Shown here: positions 13,823-21,321 of the stretch, one piece after another
Numbering within the stretch: the first letter of the stretch is position 1
Layout: each line of letters begins with the position of its first letter
Assembly (NCBI GenBank): GCA_903876615.1
Contig: CAIRAS010000265.1
Location: forward strand, 1 to 23,475
Direction of reading: 5' to 3'
DNA: 23,475 bases
From: an uncultured Holophagaceae bacterium
Lineage (GTDB): Bacteria > Acidobacteriota > Holophagae > Holophagales > Holophagaceae
The notes under the pieces: model-generated
Database searches by the model: none
The model's input: the letters and a program-made list of their open reading frames with translations, nothing else
Told to the model about the DNA's origin: nothing
Program-made: the position numbers and the translations under genes

Positions 13823-14152
13823 GTGAACCACCAGCTCAGCAATCCCATGATCGACGAAGTCAGTGGCCTCTTCAGCGCCCTGGGGGACGCCTCCCGCCTG
13901 AAGATCCTGCGGTCCCTGCTTGACTCGAAGGAGCCGCTCAGCCAGGGGGCTGTGGCAGAGTCCGCCGGGCTCTCTCAGGCCAATGCCTCCAAGCACCTGG
14001 CCTGCCTGGTGCGGGTGGGCCTGGTGAGCCGGGAACCCGAAGGCAACGCCGTCTTTTTCGCCCCCGTCATGCCCCTGGTGGGGGACCTCTGCGACCTGGT
14101 CTGCGGTCATGTGAGTGACCGGGCGCGGGTGATCTACAAAGCCTTGAAGTAA
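13823..14152 (+). CDS. ArsR/SmtB-family transcriptional repressor with three cysteines
   Basis: The 109-residue protein is a winged helix-turn-helix repressor. The N-terminal segment FSALGDASRLKILRSLL is the ArsR signature, the recognition helix is in SAGLSQANASKHLACLV (about residues 47-63), and the wing is VGLVSREPEGNAVFF. The ArsR metal motif ELCVCD in helix alpha3 is absent. Cysteines are Cys61 at the end of the recognition helix and Cys90-x3-Cys94 in the C-terminal helix (DLCDLVCGH), so sensing could be by thiol chemistry or soft-metal binding. It starts with GTG, with GGAG about eight bases upstream. It is the first gene of the efflux operon and probably represses it from the inverted repeat at 13775-13788. 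Confidence 0.92.
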   Translation: MNHQLSNPMIDEVSGLFSALGDASRLKILRSLLDSKEPLSQGAVAESAGLSQANASKHLACLVRVGLVSREPEGNAVFFAPVMPLVGDLCDLVCGHVSDRARVIYKALK

Positions 14153-14160
14153 GGAAGACC

Positions 14161-14184
14161 ACGGGCCTCGGCCCCGGTTTTTTT
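14161..14184 (+). terminator. GC hairpin with T7 tract between arsR and the efflux genes
   Basis: CGGG (14162-14165) pairs with CCCG (14173-14176) in a GC-rich hairpin, followed by GGT and a run of seven T (14178-14184). It lies eight bases after the arsR stop. The stem is short, so termination is likely partial; it would reduce expression of the pump genes relative to the repressor. Confidence 0.5.
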
Positions 14185-14202
14185 GCCCAGGAGTATTCCT
14201 TT

Positions 14203-15519
14203 ATGAGTATTAAAAGAATATCGACTCTGGTGGGACTGCTGGCGGCCGGCGCGAGCCTCGGCATGGCCCAGGAACCCCTGACCGTGGCCCAGTTCATCCG
14301 GAAGGCCTGGACAGACCAGGCGGGGCTGCGGGCAGGCCAGGCCATGGTGGAGACGCGGCAGGCGGAAGCCGAGGGCTACCGGGATCTCCGCCTGCCCTCC
14401 CTCACGCTGAATGCCTACGGGATCCGCACCAACGAGCCGATGATGGCCTTCGGCATCAAGCTGAACCAGGCCCGCATCGGGGCCGCTGACTTCAACCCGG
14501 TCACCCTGAATCACCCCGATGCCGTCGGCGCCTACGGCGGCTCGGCGGTGGTGCAGCAGCCCCTCTACACCGGTGGCCGCCTGACCGCCGCGAAGCGCGC
14601 GGGGGAATACCTGGCCCAGGCGGAGCTGGCCAGCCAGGAGCGCCGCAAGCAGGAGACGGCGCAGCTGGTGGTGGAGGCCTACTTCGGCACCCAGGTGGCG
14701 GAGCAGGCCCTGAAGTGGGTGGACGATACCCGCACCTGGATCCAGGGCCTGGAGGACTTCGTCGGGGCCCGGGTCGGGCAGGGGCTCATGCTTGAATCGG
14801 AGCTGCAGCGCCTCAAAGCCTTCCACGCCCAGGCGGACGCCCAGAAGGCTGAGGTCATCAAGCAGGTCCGCTCGGCCCGCTCGGGTCTGGGCCTTCTGAC
14901 GGGCACCGGTCCGGTGGAGGGTCCGCTGGCCACCTCTCTGGAGCCCACGGCTCCCACCGCGACCCAGGGTGCGCCCCTCCGCGGGGACCTGGTCGCCGCA
15001 GACCTGCAGGCCAAGGCCGCCGGGGAAGGCGCCAAGGCCGCCCGGGGCAGCCTCCTCCCGGAGGTCGGCCTCGAGCTGGGCGCGGGCACGCTGCACCACT
15101 CCTGGTCCGAAAAGGGCAACTGGACCTGGGCTGGGGTCGGCGTGAAGTGGAAGGTCTTCTCCGCCCCCGACGCGGCCAAGGCCAAGGCCGCGCGCGCCCA
15201 GGAGCGGGCTGCCATCGAGATGCGCAACTTCAAGCAGCAGCAAGCCGAGCACGAAGTCCGCGTGGCCCGGGAGTCCGTGATCGCCGCGCAGGCCAAGCAC
15301 ACAGCGGCCAAGGAAGCCCTGGCCGCCGCCGAGGAAGCCAAGCGCCTGCGGGAGGCCCGGCACCGCGAGGGCCTCGCTCCCCTCATCGAGGTGCTCGATG
15401 CGGAAGCCGCCATCCAGGGCGCCCGCACCCTCATCCTCCAAAGTCTGTTCGACCTTCGCGTCAGTCGCGCCGGCCTTGCTCTGGCCACGGGTAATCCCAT
15501 TGAAGGAGTGAATCCATGA
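14203..15519 (+). CDS. TolC-family outer-membrane efflux channel
   Basis: The 438-residue product is an outer-membrane factor that forms the trimeric exit duct of a tripartite RND pump. A signal peptide (MSIKRISTLVGLLAAGASLGMAQ) is followed by LTVAQFIRKAW, the usual start of the mature TolC/OprM fold. The internal repeat is visible as alternating beta pairs (YGIRTNEPMMAFGIKL, VQQPLYTGGR; WTWAGVGVKWKVFSAPD) and long Ala/Glu/Gln-rich helices (residues about 125-220 and 330-415). An AGGAG lies ten bases before the ATG. Its last four bases overlap the start of the adaptor gene (ATGA), so the two are translationally coupled. Confidence 0.93.
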   Translation: MSIKRISTLVGLLAAGASLGMAQEPLTVAQFIRKAWTDQAGLRAGQAMVETRQAEAEGYRDLRLPSLTLNAYGIRTNEPMMAFGIKLNQARIGAADFNPVTLNHPDAVGAYGGSAVVQQPLYTGGRLTAAKRAGEYLAQAELASQERRKQETAQLVVEAYFGTQVAEQALKWVDDTRTWIQGLEDFVGARVGQGLMLESELQRLKAFHAQADAQKAEVIKQVRSARSGLGLLTGTGPVEGPLATSLEPTAPTATQGAPLRGDLVAADLQAKAAGEGAKAARGSLLPEVGLELGAGTLHHSWSEKGNWTWAGVGVKWKVFSAPDAAKAKAARAQERAAIEMRNFKQQQAEHEVRVARESVIAAQAKHTAAKEALAAAEEAKRLREARHREGLAPLIEVLDAEAAIQGARTLILQSLFDLRVSRAGLALATGNPIEGVNP

Positions 15520-16547
15520 AGACCGTCCTGTTCTCCCTGACCCTGGCCGGCACCCTGCTTGGAACCTTGGCCTGCGGCCACAAGGAAGCTCCTGCCTCGG
15601 CGAAGGAGCTGCCCAAGGTGGCCGTCTCGCTGGTGGCCCAGGGCTCGCCGGAGGGCGGCGCCTGGGTGGCGGCTACGCTCCAGTCCACCCGCACGGCCAT
15701 GATCGCGACCCGCATGGCGGCCCAGGTCCGTCGTGTCCTGGTCCAGGAGGGCCAGCGCGTGGCCGCGGGAGCCCTCCTGGTGGCCCTGGGCGACGAGGAT
15801 CTCCAGGGTCAGCTCAAGGCCGCCGAGACCGGCCTGGCCGTCGTGGAGGCCCACCACCGGCGCATCCTGGCCCTGCAGGCCCAGAAGGCCAGCACCCTCT
15901 CGGAGCTGGAGCAGGCCCAGGCCCAGGTGGCCCAGGCCCAGGCCGGCGTCACCGCCCTGAAGGCGAACATCGCCTACACGCAGATCCGGGCGCCCTTCTC
16001 GGGCGTCGTGCAGTCCCGCAAGGTAAACGAAGGCGACTTCGTCGGTCCCGGCATGCCCCTGCTGGAGCTGGTGGGCGACGGCGAGCAGGAGCTGGTCGCG
16101 AGTCTGTCGGAGGAGGAAGCCAAGGGCCTGAAGACTGGCTCCCGGCTGAAGTTCGAGACGGAGGGGATCCAGGGCGAGGCCCAGATCACCGCGCTGGCCC
16201 CCGGTGGCGACGCCACCAGCCACAAGGGAACCGTGCGGGCCAAGGTGCTCAAGCCCAAGGGACTTCGGCAGGGCTCCTTCGCCCGCCTGCTGGTGCCCGG
16301 CCTCCCGGCCGTCCCGGGGCTGTCCGTGCCCCGCACGGCCCTGGTGCAGCGCGGGGAGCTCACGGGTGTGTTCATCGCCAAGGAGGGTCACGCCGAGCTG
16401 CGCTGGCTCTCCCTGGGTGAAGGTAGTGGCAGCTATCTGTCCGTGCGGTCCGGCCTGAAGGCCGGCGAGCAGGTCATCGATAAGCCCGGGTCTCTCCAGG
16501 ACGGCCAGCCCATCGAGCTGTCCAGCGGGGTGAGCCATGGCAAGTGA
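15516..16547 (+). CDS. HlyD/MFP-family periplasmic adaptor of RND efflux pump
   Basis: The 343-residue protein is the membrane-fusion adaptor that joins the RND pump to the TolC channel. It begins with a signal peptide ending TLAC, so Cys20 is probably lipidated. Residues 60-90 are the first half of the lipoyl/barrel-sandwich domain (RMAAQVRRVLVQEGQRVAAGALLVAL). An alpha-helical hairpin follows around residues 92-150, with AQAQVAQAQAG repeats, then the second half of the barrel (IAYTQIRAPFSGVVQSRKVNEGDFV). The beta-barrel and membrane-proximal domains end the chain. It overlaps the preceding gene by four bases and the pump gene by eleven. The family is certain, the exported substrate is not. 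Confidence 0.94.
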   Translation: MKTVLFSLTLAGTLLGTLACGHKEAPASAKELPKVAVSLVAQGSPEGGAWVAATLQSTRTAMIATRMAAQVRRVLVQEGQRVAAGALLVALGDEDLQGQLKAAETGLAVVEAHHRRILALQAQKASTLSELEQAQAQVAQAQAGVTALKANIAYTQIRAPFSGVVQSRKVNEGDFVGPGMPLLELVGDGEQELVASLSEEEAKGLKTGSRLKFETEGIQGEAQITALAPGGDATSHKGTVRAKVLKPKGLRQGSFARLLVPGLPAVPGLSVPRTALVQRGELTGVFIAKEGHAELRWLSLGEGSGSYLSVRSGLKAGEQVIDKPGSLQDGQPIELSSGVSHGK

Positions 16548-19500
16548 GCAGCCCCGGCTGGGCCTGGCCGGGAGCCTGGCCAAAAGCTTCCTGCGCAGCA
16601 AGCTGACCCCCCTCATCGTCGGCGCGTCGCTGATCCTGGGCCTCCTCGCCGTGGTGCTGACGCCGCGGGAAGAGGAACCCCAGATCATCGTGCCCATGGT
16701 CGATCTCTACGTGCCCTACCCGGGCGCGAGCCCCAAGGAGGTCGAGAGCCAGGTGACCGCGCCCCTCGAGCGCGCCCTCTGGGGCATTCCCGGGGTGGAG
16801 TACCTCTATAGCATGAGCCGGCCCGGCATGGCGCTCATCACCGTGCGGTTCAAGGTGAACGAGCCCCAGGAGCCCAGCCTGGTGAAGATCCACCAGGAGC
16901 TGGCGGCCAATCCCCAGATGCTGCCGCCCGGGGCCATGAAGCCCATCATCAAGCTGCAGACCATTGACGATGTTCCGTTCCTGGTGCTCACCCTGCACGG
17001 GGAGGGGCAGGCCCCCGGCCAGCTTCGGACCCTGGGCGAGGTGCTGGCCCGGGAGCTCTCCGATGTCCCCAGCACGGCCCAGGTGAAGGTCAGCGGCGGT
17101 GCCCGGAGGATGGTGCGCATCGAGCCTGATCCCGACCGTCTGCGGGCCCTCAACTTCACCATCGCCGAGCTGCAGCCCGCCCTTCAGGCCGCCGAAGCCC
17201 AGCTGCCTGCGGGCGCGCTGATCGACCATGGCAAGCGCACAGAGCTCGAGGCCACGGGCTACATCCTGCAGGCCTCGGAGCTGAAGCGGCTGGTGGTGGG
17301 CGTCCGCAACCAGAAGCCCATCTACCTGGCCGATGTGGCCCGGGTGGTGGATGCGCCGGAATCCGAGCCGCCCATTGTGCTCTTTGCCGGAGCTGGACAG
17401 ACGGGCTTTGAGCCCGCCGTCAGCGTCACCCTCTCCAAGCGGGCAGGCACCAATGCCACGGCCCTGGCCGAGCAGGTGCTGACCAAGGTGGAGGCCCTGC
17501 GGGGCAACCTCATTCCCCGCGACCTGAAAGTCACGGTCACGCGCAACTACGGCGAGACCGCCGGCGACAAGTCCAACGAGCTGATCGAGCATCTGCTCAT
17601 CGCGACCCTCAGCGTCATCGCCCTGATCTTCCTGGCCATGGGCTGGCGCAGTGCCGTGGTGGTAGGCGTGGCTGTGCCAGTGACCCTGGCCCTCACGCTG
17701 CTCATCACCTACCTGTTCGGCTACACGCTGAACCGGGTCACGCTGTTCGCCCTGATCTTCTCCATCGGCATTCTCGTGGACGACGCCATTGTGGTGGTGG
17801 AGAACATCCACCGGCACATGCACCTGCCGGGGCATCGCAAGAGCTTCGCCACCGTGGTGATCGAGGCCGTGGATGAGGTGGGCAACCCCACCATCCTGGC
17901 CACCTTCGCCGTGATCGCGGCCATCCTGCCCATGGCCTTTGTGCGCGGGCTCATGGGCCCCTACATGCGGCCCATTCCCGTGGGCGCCAGCGTGGCCATG
18001 ATCTTCAGCCTGGTCATCGCCTTCGTCATCAGCCCCTGGGCGAGCCTGATCCTATTCAAGAAGGAAGCCCACCTGCCGGAGATCGACGAGTCTGGGCTGC
18101 ACCCCGCGACTCCTGACAACCAGGCGCCGGAACCGGTCCACGACTGGCAGGACAAGAACCCCGAGGTGGCACCGGACACCAAGCTCTCTGCCCTCTACCG
18201 AAAAGTCATTCGCGCGCTGCTGTTCAAGCCCACCGTCCGCTGGGTCTCCTTTGCCGGTGTGGTGGTGCTGCTCATCGGTGCCATGTCGCTAGTGGGCCTG
18301 GGGGTGGTCAAGGTCAAGATGCTGCCCTTCGACAACAAATCGGAGTTTATGGTGCAGCTGGATCTGCCGGCGGGCACCCCGAAGGAAGATGCCGTGGCCG
18401 TGGGTCAGGACATTGCCCGCCGCCTGCTGAAGGAACCCACCGTCAAGGATGTGCAGGTCTATGCGGGCGACGCCGCCCCCTTCACCTTCGTGGGCATGGT
18501 CCGCCACAGCTTCCTCCGCCAGGAGGCGGAGATGGTGGACGTCCAGGTGAACCTGGTCTCCAAGCACGACCGCAAGGAGCAGAGCCACGAGATCGTCGTC
18601 CGCCTCCGCCCCGAGCTGGAGAAGCTTTCCAAGCCCGCTGGGGCTCGGATGAAGCTGGTGGAGATTCCGCCCGGACCGCCGGTCATGGACACCATCGTGG
18701 CCGAAGTCTATGGTCCCACCGAAGCCGAGCGGACCCGTCTTGCGACGGAGGTGCTCGGGGCCTTCAAGAGCGTGGACGGCATCGTGGACGTGGACTCCAC
18801 CCTCAACGCCACCACCCCGAAGATCAGCCTCGTGTTGGACCGGGAGAAGGCTGCCCTCCACGGCGTGGCCCCCGCTCACGTGATCCAGACCCTCTACCTG
18901 GCGGGCTACGGCCATAACGCCGGCACGTTCCATGTGCTGCGCGGCTCCAGCCAGGTTCCTGTTGTGGTGCAGCTTGCCCCTGAGAAGCGGCAGCGGCTGG
19001 ACCAGATCCTTCAGCTCACGGTTCCTGGTGCCCGGGGTATGGTGCCCGTCAGGGAACTGGTCACCGTGAAAGAGGGCCTGGAAGAAGCAACCATCATGCA
19101 CAAGAACCTGATGCCCGTAACCTATGTGTTCTCCGACCTGGCCGGTGCCATCGAAAGCCCGGTGTACGCCCTGGCGGCGCTCAATAAGAAGATCGACGCC
19201 ATGAAGGGCACGGCCGGCGCTCCCGTGCCGCGCTTGGGCCTGGCCCATCCCGAAAACACCGAGTCCCTGGCCCTGAAGTGGGACGGCGAGTGGCACATCA
19301 CCCTGGAGGTCTTCCGGGACCTGGGCATGGCCTTTGCAGCCGTGCTGGTGCTGATCTTCGTGCTGGTGGTGGGCTGGTTCGAGAGCTTCGAGATCCCCTG
19401 GGTGATCCTGGTTCCGATCCCCCTGTCGCTCATTGGCATCATCCCGGCTCACGGCCTGCTGGGAGCCTTCTTCACGGCCACCAGCATGATCGGCTTCATC

Positions 19501-19836
19501 GCCGGGGCGGGCATCATCGTCCGCAACAGCATCATCCTGGTTGACTTCATCGAGCTGAAGCTGCGTGAGGGCATGCCCCTGGCCCTGGCGGTCGAAGAGG
19601 CCGGCGTGGTGCGGTTCCGCCCCATCCTGCTCACGGCTGCGGCCGTGATCGTGGGCTCCCTGGTCATGCTGGCCGATCCCATCTTCCAGGGCCTTGCCAT
19701 CAGCCTCATGGCGGGCTCGGTGGCGGCCACCCTGCTGTCTGTCCCTTCCATTCCCGTCCTCTACTACCTCGTCGCTCGCCGAGGCCGCGCCGCGGACCTC
19801 CAGCGCGAGGCGTCCAACCTCAGCGTTGAACCTTAG
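16537..19836 (+). CDS. RND efflux transporter permease (HAE/AcrB-like)
   Basis: The 1099-residue inner-membrane pump uses the proton gradient to push substrates through the adaptor and TolC channel. The first membrane helix is near residues 24-42. Porter-domain landmarks are VPMVDLYVPYPGASPKEVESQVTAP (from about residue 52) and WGIPGVEYLYSMS. The proton relay Asp415-Asp416 sits in SIGILVDDAIVVVENI, which is the HAE (drug/amphiphile) form, not the metal-pump CzcA form. The second-half counterpart is GFIAGAGIIVRNSIILVDFI. The chain is about 50 residues longer than AcrB, partly from a polar cytoplasmic loop near residues 510-550. The gene overlaps the adaptor by 11 bases and is followed nine bases later by the YgaP-like gene. 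Confidence 0.97.
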   Translation: MASEQPRLGLAGSLAKSFLRSKLTPLIVGASLILGLLAVVLTPREEEPQIIVPMVDLYVPYPGASPKEVESQVTAPLERALWGIPGVEYLYSMSRPGMALITVRFKVNEPQEPSLVKIHQELAANPQMLPPGAMKPIIKLQTIDDVPFLVLTLHGEGQAPGQLRTLGEVLARELSDVPSTAQVKVSGGARRMVRIEPDPDRLRALNFTIAELQPALQAAEAQLPAGALIDHGKRTELEATGYILQASELKRLVVGVRNQKPIYLADVARVVDAPESEPPIVLFAGAGQTGFEPAVSVTLSKRAGTNATALAEQVLTKVEALRGNLIPRDLKVTVTRNYGETAGDKSNELIEHLLIATLSVIALIFLAMGWRSAVVVGVAVPVTLALTLLITYLFGYTLNRVTLFALIFSIGILVDDAIVVVENIHRHMHLPGHRKSFATVVIEAVDEVGNPTILATFAVIAAILPMAFVRGLMGPYMRPIPVGASVAMIFSLVIAFVISPWASLILFKKEAHLPEIDESGLHPATPDNQAPEPVHDWQDKNPEVAPDTKLSALYRKVIRALLFKPTVRWVSFAGVVVLLIGAMSLVGLGVVKVKMLPFDNKSEFMVQLDLPAGTPKEDAVAVGQDIARRLLKEPTVKDVQVYAGDAAPFTFVGMVRHSFLRQEAEMVDVQVNLVSKHDRKEQSHEIVVRLRPELEKLSKPAGARMKLVEIPPGPPVMDTIVAEVYGPTEAERTRLATEVLGAFKSVDGIVDVDSTLNATTPKISLVLDREKAALHGVAPAHVIQTLYLAGYGHNAGTFHVLRGSSQVPVVVQLAPEKRQRLDQILQLTVPGARGMVPVRELVTVKEGLEEATIMHKNLMPVTYVFSDLAGAIESPVYALAALNKKIDAMKGTAGAPVPRLGLAHPENTESLALKWDGEWHITLEVFRDLGMAFAAVLVLIFVLVVGWFESFEIPWVILVPIPLSLIGIIPAHGLLGAFFTATSMIGFIAGAGIIVRNSIILVDFIELKLREGMPLALAVEEAGVVRFRPILLTAAAVIVGSLVMLADPIFQGLAISLMAGSVAATLLSVPSIPVLYYLVARRGRAADLQREASNLSVEP

Positions 19837-19845
19837 GAGCCCTCC

Positions 19846-20058
19846 ATGAATGTCGATCGCATTGTGCACACCGTCGCTGGCGCCTTCATCCTCGGGAGCC
19901 TCGCCCTGGCGAAGTTCCACAACCCCAACTGGATCTGGTTCACCGTCTTCGTGGGCGCCAACCTGCTTCAGAGCGGCCTCACCAACTGGTGCCTGATGTC
20001 CACCATCCTGAAGAAGCTGGGCGTGCCCGAAGGGGCCGGCGTGGGGTGCTCCCGATGA
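19846..20058 (+). CDS. YgaP-like DUF2892 membrane protein
   Basis: This 70-residue protein has the DUF2892 pattern: MNVDRIVHTVAGAFILGSLALA, then NWIWFTVFVGANLLQSGLTNWC and ILKKLGVPEG. Two membrane helices form a hairpin (about residues 7-23 and 29-46). The same domain is fused to rhodanese in E. coli YgaP; here the rhodanese is encoded separately two genes downstream. Cys49 lies at the end of the second helix, where family members usually have FCP, and Cys68 is near the C terminus. An AGGAG lies just before the ATG. The stop codon overlaps the start of the next gene (ATGA). The domain's biochemical role is not established beyond its link to sulfur-transfer proteins. Confidence 0.86.
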   Translation: MNVDRIVHTVAGAFILGSLALAKFHNPNWIWFTVFVGANLLQSGLTNWCLMSTILKKLGVPEGAGVGCSR

Positions 20059-20234
20059 AGGCCACAGCCATCCGCTTCGCCCTGGGCCTCCTCGTGGGTG
20101 GCGCGCTCGGCTACGGCTGGCACCGCCTGGTGGGCTGCAGCACGGGCTCTTGCCCTCTGACGGCCACCCCCATCCGGGGCATCGGCTACGGGGCCTTCAT
20201 GGGCTTGCTGTGGGCTTTTGGGGGGAGAACCTGA
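20055..20234 (+). CDS. Small DUF6132-like membrane protein, 59 aa
   Basis: The ATG overlaps the preceding stop codon (ATGA at 20055-20058) and the stop overlaps the next start (TGATG), so this tiny gene is locked into the operon. The product has two hydrophobic helices: FALGLLVGGALGYGWHRLV (residues 8-26) and GIGYGAFMGLLWAF (about 42-55). The loop between them is GCSTGSCPLTATP, with Cys28-x4-Cys33. This matches my recollection of DUF6132 proteins (Gly-rich helix, C-x4-CP loop, short second helix), but I could not check it. The function is unknown. The paired cysteines at the membrane surface would suit sulfur, thiol or metal handling with the adjacent rhodanese. Confidence 0.7.
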   Translation: MKATAIRFALGLLVGGALGYGWHRLVGCSTGSCPLTATPIRGIGYGAFMGLLWAFGGRT

Positions 20235-20584
20235 TGGTCGACTACTGGATCTACCTCATTCCCATCGCCGCGGTGGGCTACCTGCTCTGGAGCCGCCGCA
20301 CCGCACCCGTGGGGGACCTGAAGGTCCTGCTGGCGAAGGGCGGTCAGATTGTGGACGTGCGCACCAAGGGCGAGTTCAAGGGGGCGCGCCATGGCCGCGC
20401 CATCAACATCCCCCTGGATCAGCTGGAGGCCCGGGCCAAGGAGCTGGACCGCGCTCGCCCGGTGCTGGTCTGCTGTGAGTCCGGTGCCCGCAGCGGCTCC
20501 GGCGTCGCGATCCTGAAGAAGGCCGGCTTCACCGAGGTGGCCAACCTGGGCTCCTGGCGGCGGATCGAGAGCCTGCTCGGCTAG
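20234..20584 (+). CDS. Membrane-anchored rhodanese-like sulfurtransferase
   Basis: This is a single-domain rhodanese of 116 residues. An N-terminal membrane helix (YWIYLIPIAAVGYLLW, residues 4-19) anchors the domain, probably facing the cytoplasm because of the following RR. The rhodanese fold is visible as IVDVRTKGEFKGARHGRAINIPLDQL and the active-site loop CESGARS. The catalytic cysteine would be Cys81, which carries the persulfide, with Arg86 closing the loop; Cys80 next to it is unusual and could form a vicinal pair. The start overlaps the previous stop by one base. It is the last gene of the efflux operon. The likely role is to move or hold sulfane sulfur next to the YgaP-like and DUF6132-like proteins. 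Confidence 0.93.
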   Translation: MVDYWIYLIPIAAVGYLLWSRRTAPVGDLKVLLAKGGQIVDVRTKGEFKGARHGRAINIPLDQLEARAKELDRARPVLVCCESGARSGSGVAILKKAGFTEVANLGSWRRIESLLG

Positions 20585-20599
20585 TATCGATTTGCATTT

Positions 20600-20616
20600 C
20601 TCAATCGCGGGTTGAG
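20600..20616. terminator. Weak hairpin between convergent operons
   Basis: CTCAA (20600-20604) pairs with TTGAG (20612-20616) around a 7-base loop, in the 33-base gap between the rhodanese and cmk stop codons. There is no T-tract on either strand, so it is at best a weak bidirectional terminator. Confidence 0.3.
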
Positions 20617-20617
20617 C

Positions 20618-21319
20618 TCAGGGATGCGTCTGGTGCCGCGCCACGATCCAGTCCACGACCTGGTCGAGGCTCATGGTGCTGGAGTCCAGCTCTTCGGCAT
20701 CGTCGGCCCGGCGGAGGGGGGCCACGGCCCGGGTGCTGTCAGCCAGGTCGCGGCGCTGGAGATCCTGCAGCACCTCCCCCAGGTCGGGGGACTGGCCCTT
20801 GGCCTGGAGCTCCAGGAAGCGCCGCTGGGCGCGGGCCTCGGGACTTGCCGTGAGGAAGACCTTGCAGCAGGCCCCGGTGAAGACCACGGTGCCGATGTCC
20901 CGCCCATCCACGACCCAGTGGCCCCGGGCCCCGATGCGGCGCTGCTGGTCCACCAGCACCTCTCGCACGCGGCCATCCGCGCTGACGGGAGTCACGAGCT
21001 GGGTAATGGCCTGGCTGCGGATCGCCTCACTGACATCCTCGCCCGCGAGGAAGATGCGGGTACCCTCCTGGCTGAGGTCCAGGGCCTGCAGGAGGGCCTC
21101 CAGAGCCGGGCGGTCGGCCAGGATGATCCCGGCCCGCTGGACGGCCAGGGCGGCGGCGCGGTACATGGCCCCGGTGTCGAGGTAGTACCAGCCCAGACGC
21201 TCGGCGACCCGTCGCGCAGTGGTGGACTTACCCACACCGGACGGACCGTCGATGGCAATCAGGGGAAGGGCGGGGGCAGTCATTCCGTCATTCTGGATGA
21301 CCGCGCCCTGCCGTTCCAT
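20618..21319 (-). CDS. cmk: Cytidylate kinase
   Basis: The enzyme phosphorylates CMP and dCMP to the diphosphates with ATP. The P-loop is GPSGVGKST (family usually GPSGSGKGT), followed by LGWYYLDTGAMYRAAAL, VVDGRDIGTVVFTGACCKVFLTAS and RRDLADSTRAVAPLRRADDAEELDSS, all diagnostic. Two starts are possible: 21319, two bases after the stop of the upstream cytochrome gene and used here, or 21283, which gives the canonical MTAPALPLIAIDGPSG start and a 221-residue protein. Neither has a strong ribosome binding site, so coupling to the cytochrome gene seems likely. It is an essential housekeeping gene in most bacteria. Confidence 0.96.
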   Translation of the reverse strand: MERQGAVIQNDGMTAPALPLIAIDGPSGVGKSTTARRVAERLGWYYLDTGAMYRAAALAVQRAGIILADRPALEALLQALDLSQEGTRIFLAGEDVSEAIRSQAITQLVTPVSADGRVREVLVDQQRRIGARGHWVVDGRDIGTVVFTGACCKVFLTASPEARAQRRFLELQAKGQSPDLGEVLQDLQRRDLADSTRAVAPLRRADDAEELDSSTMSLDQVVDWIVARHQTHP

Positions 21320-21321
21320 AC

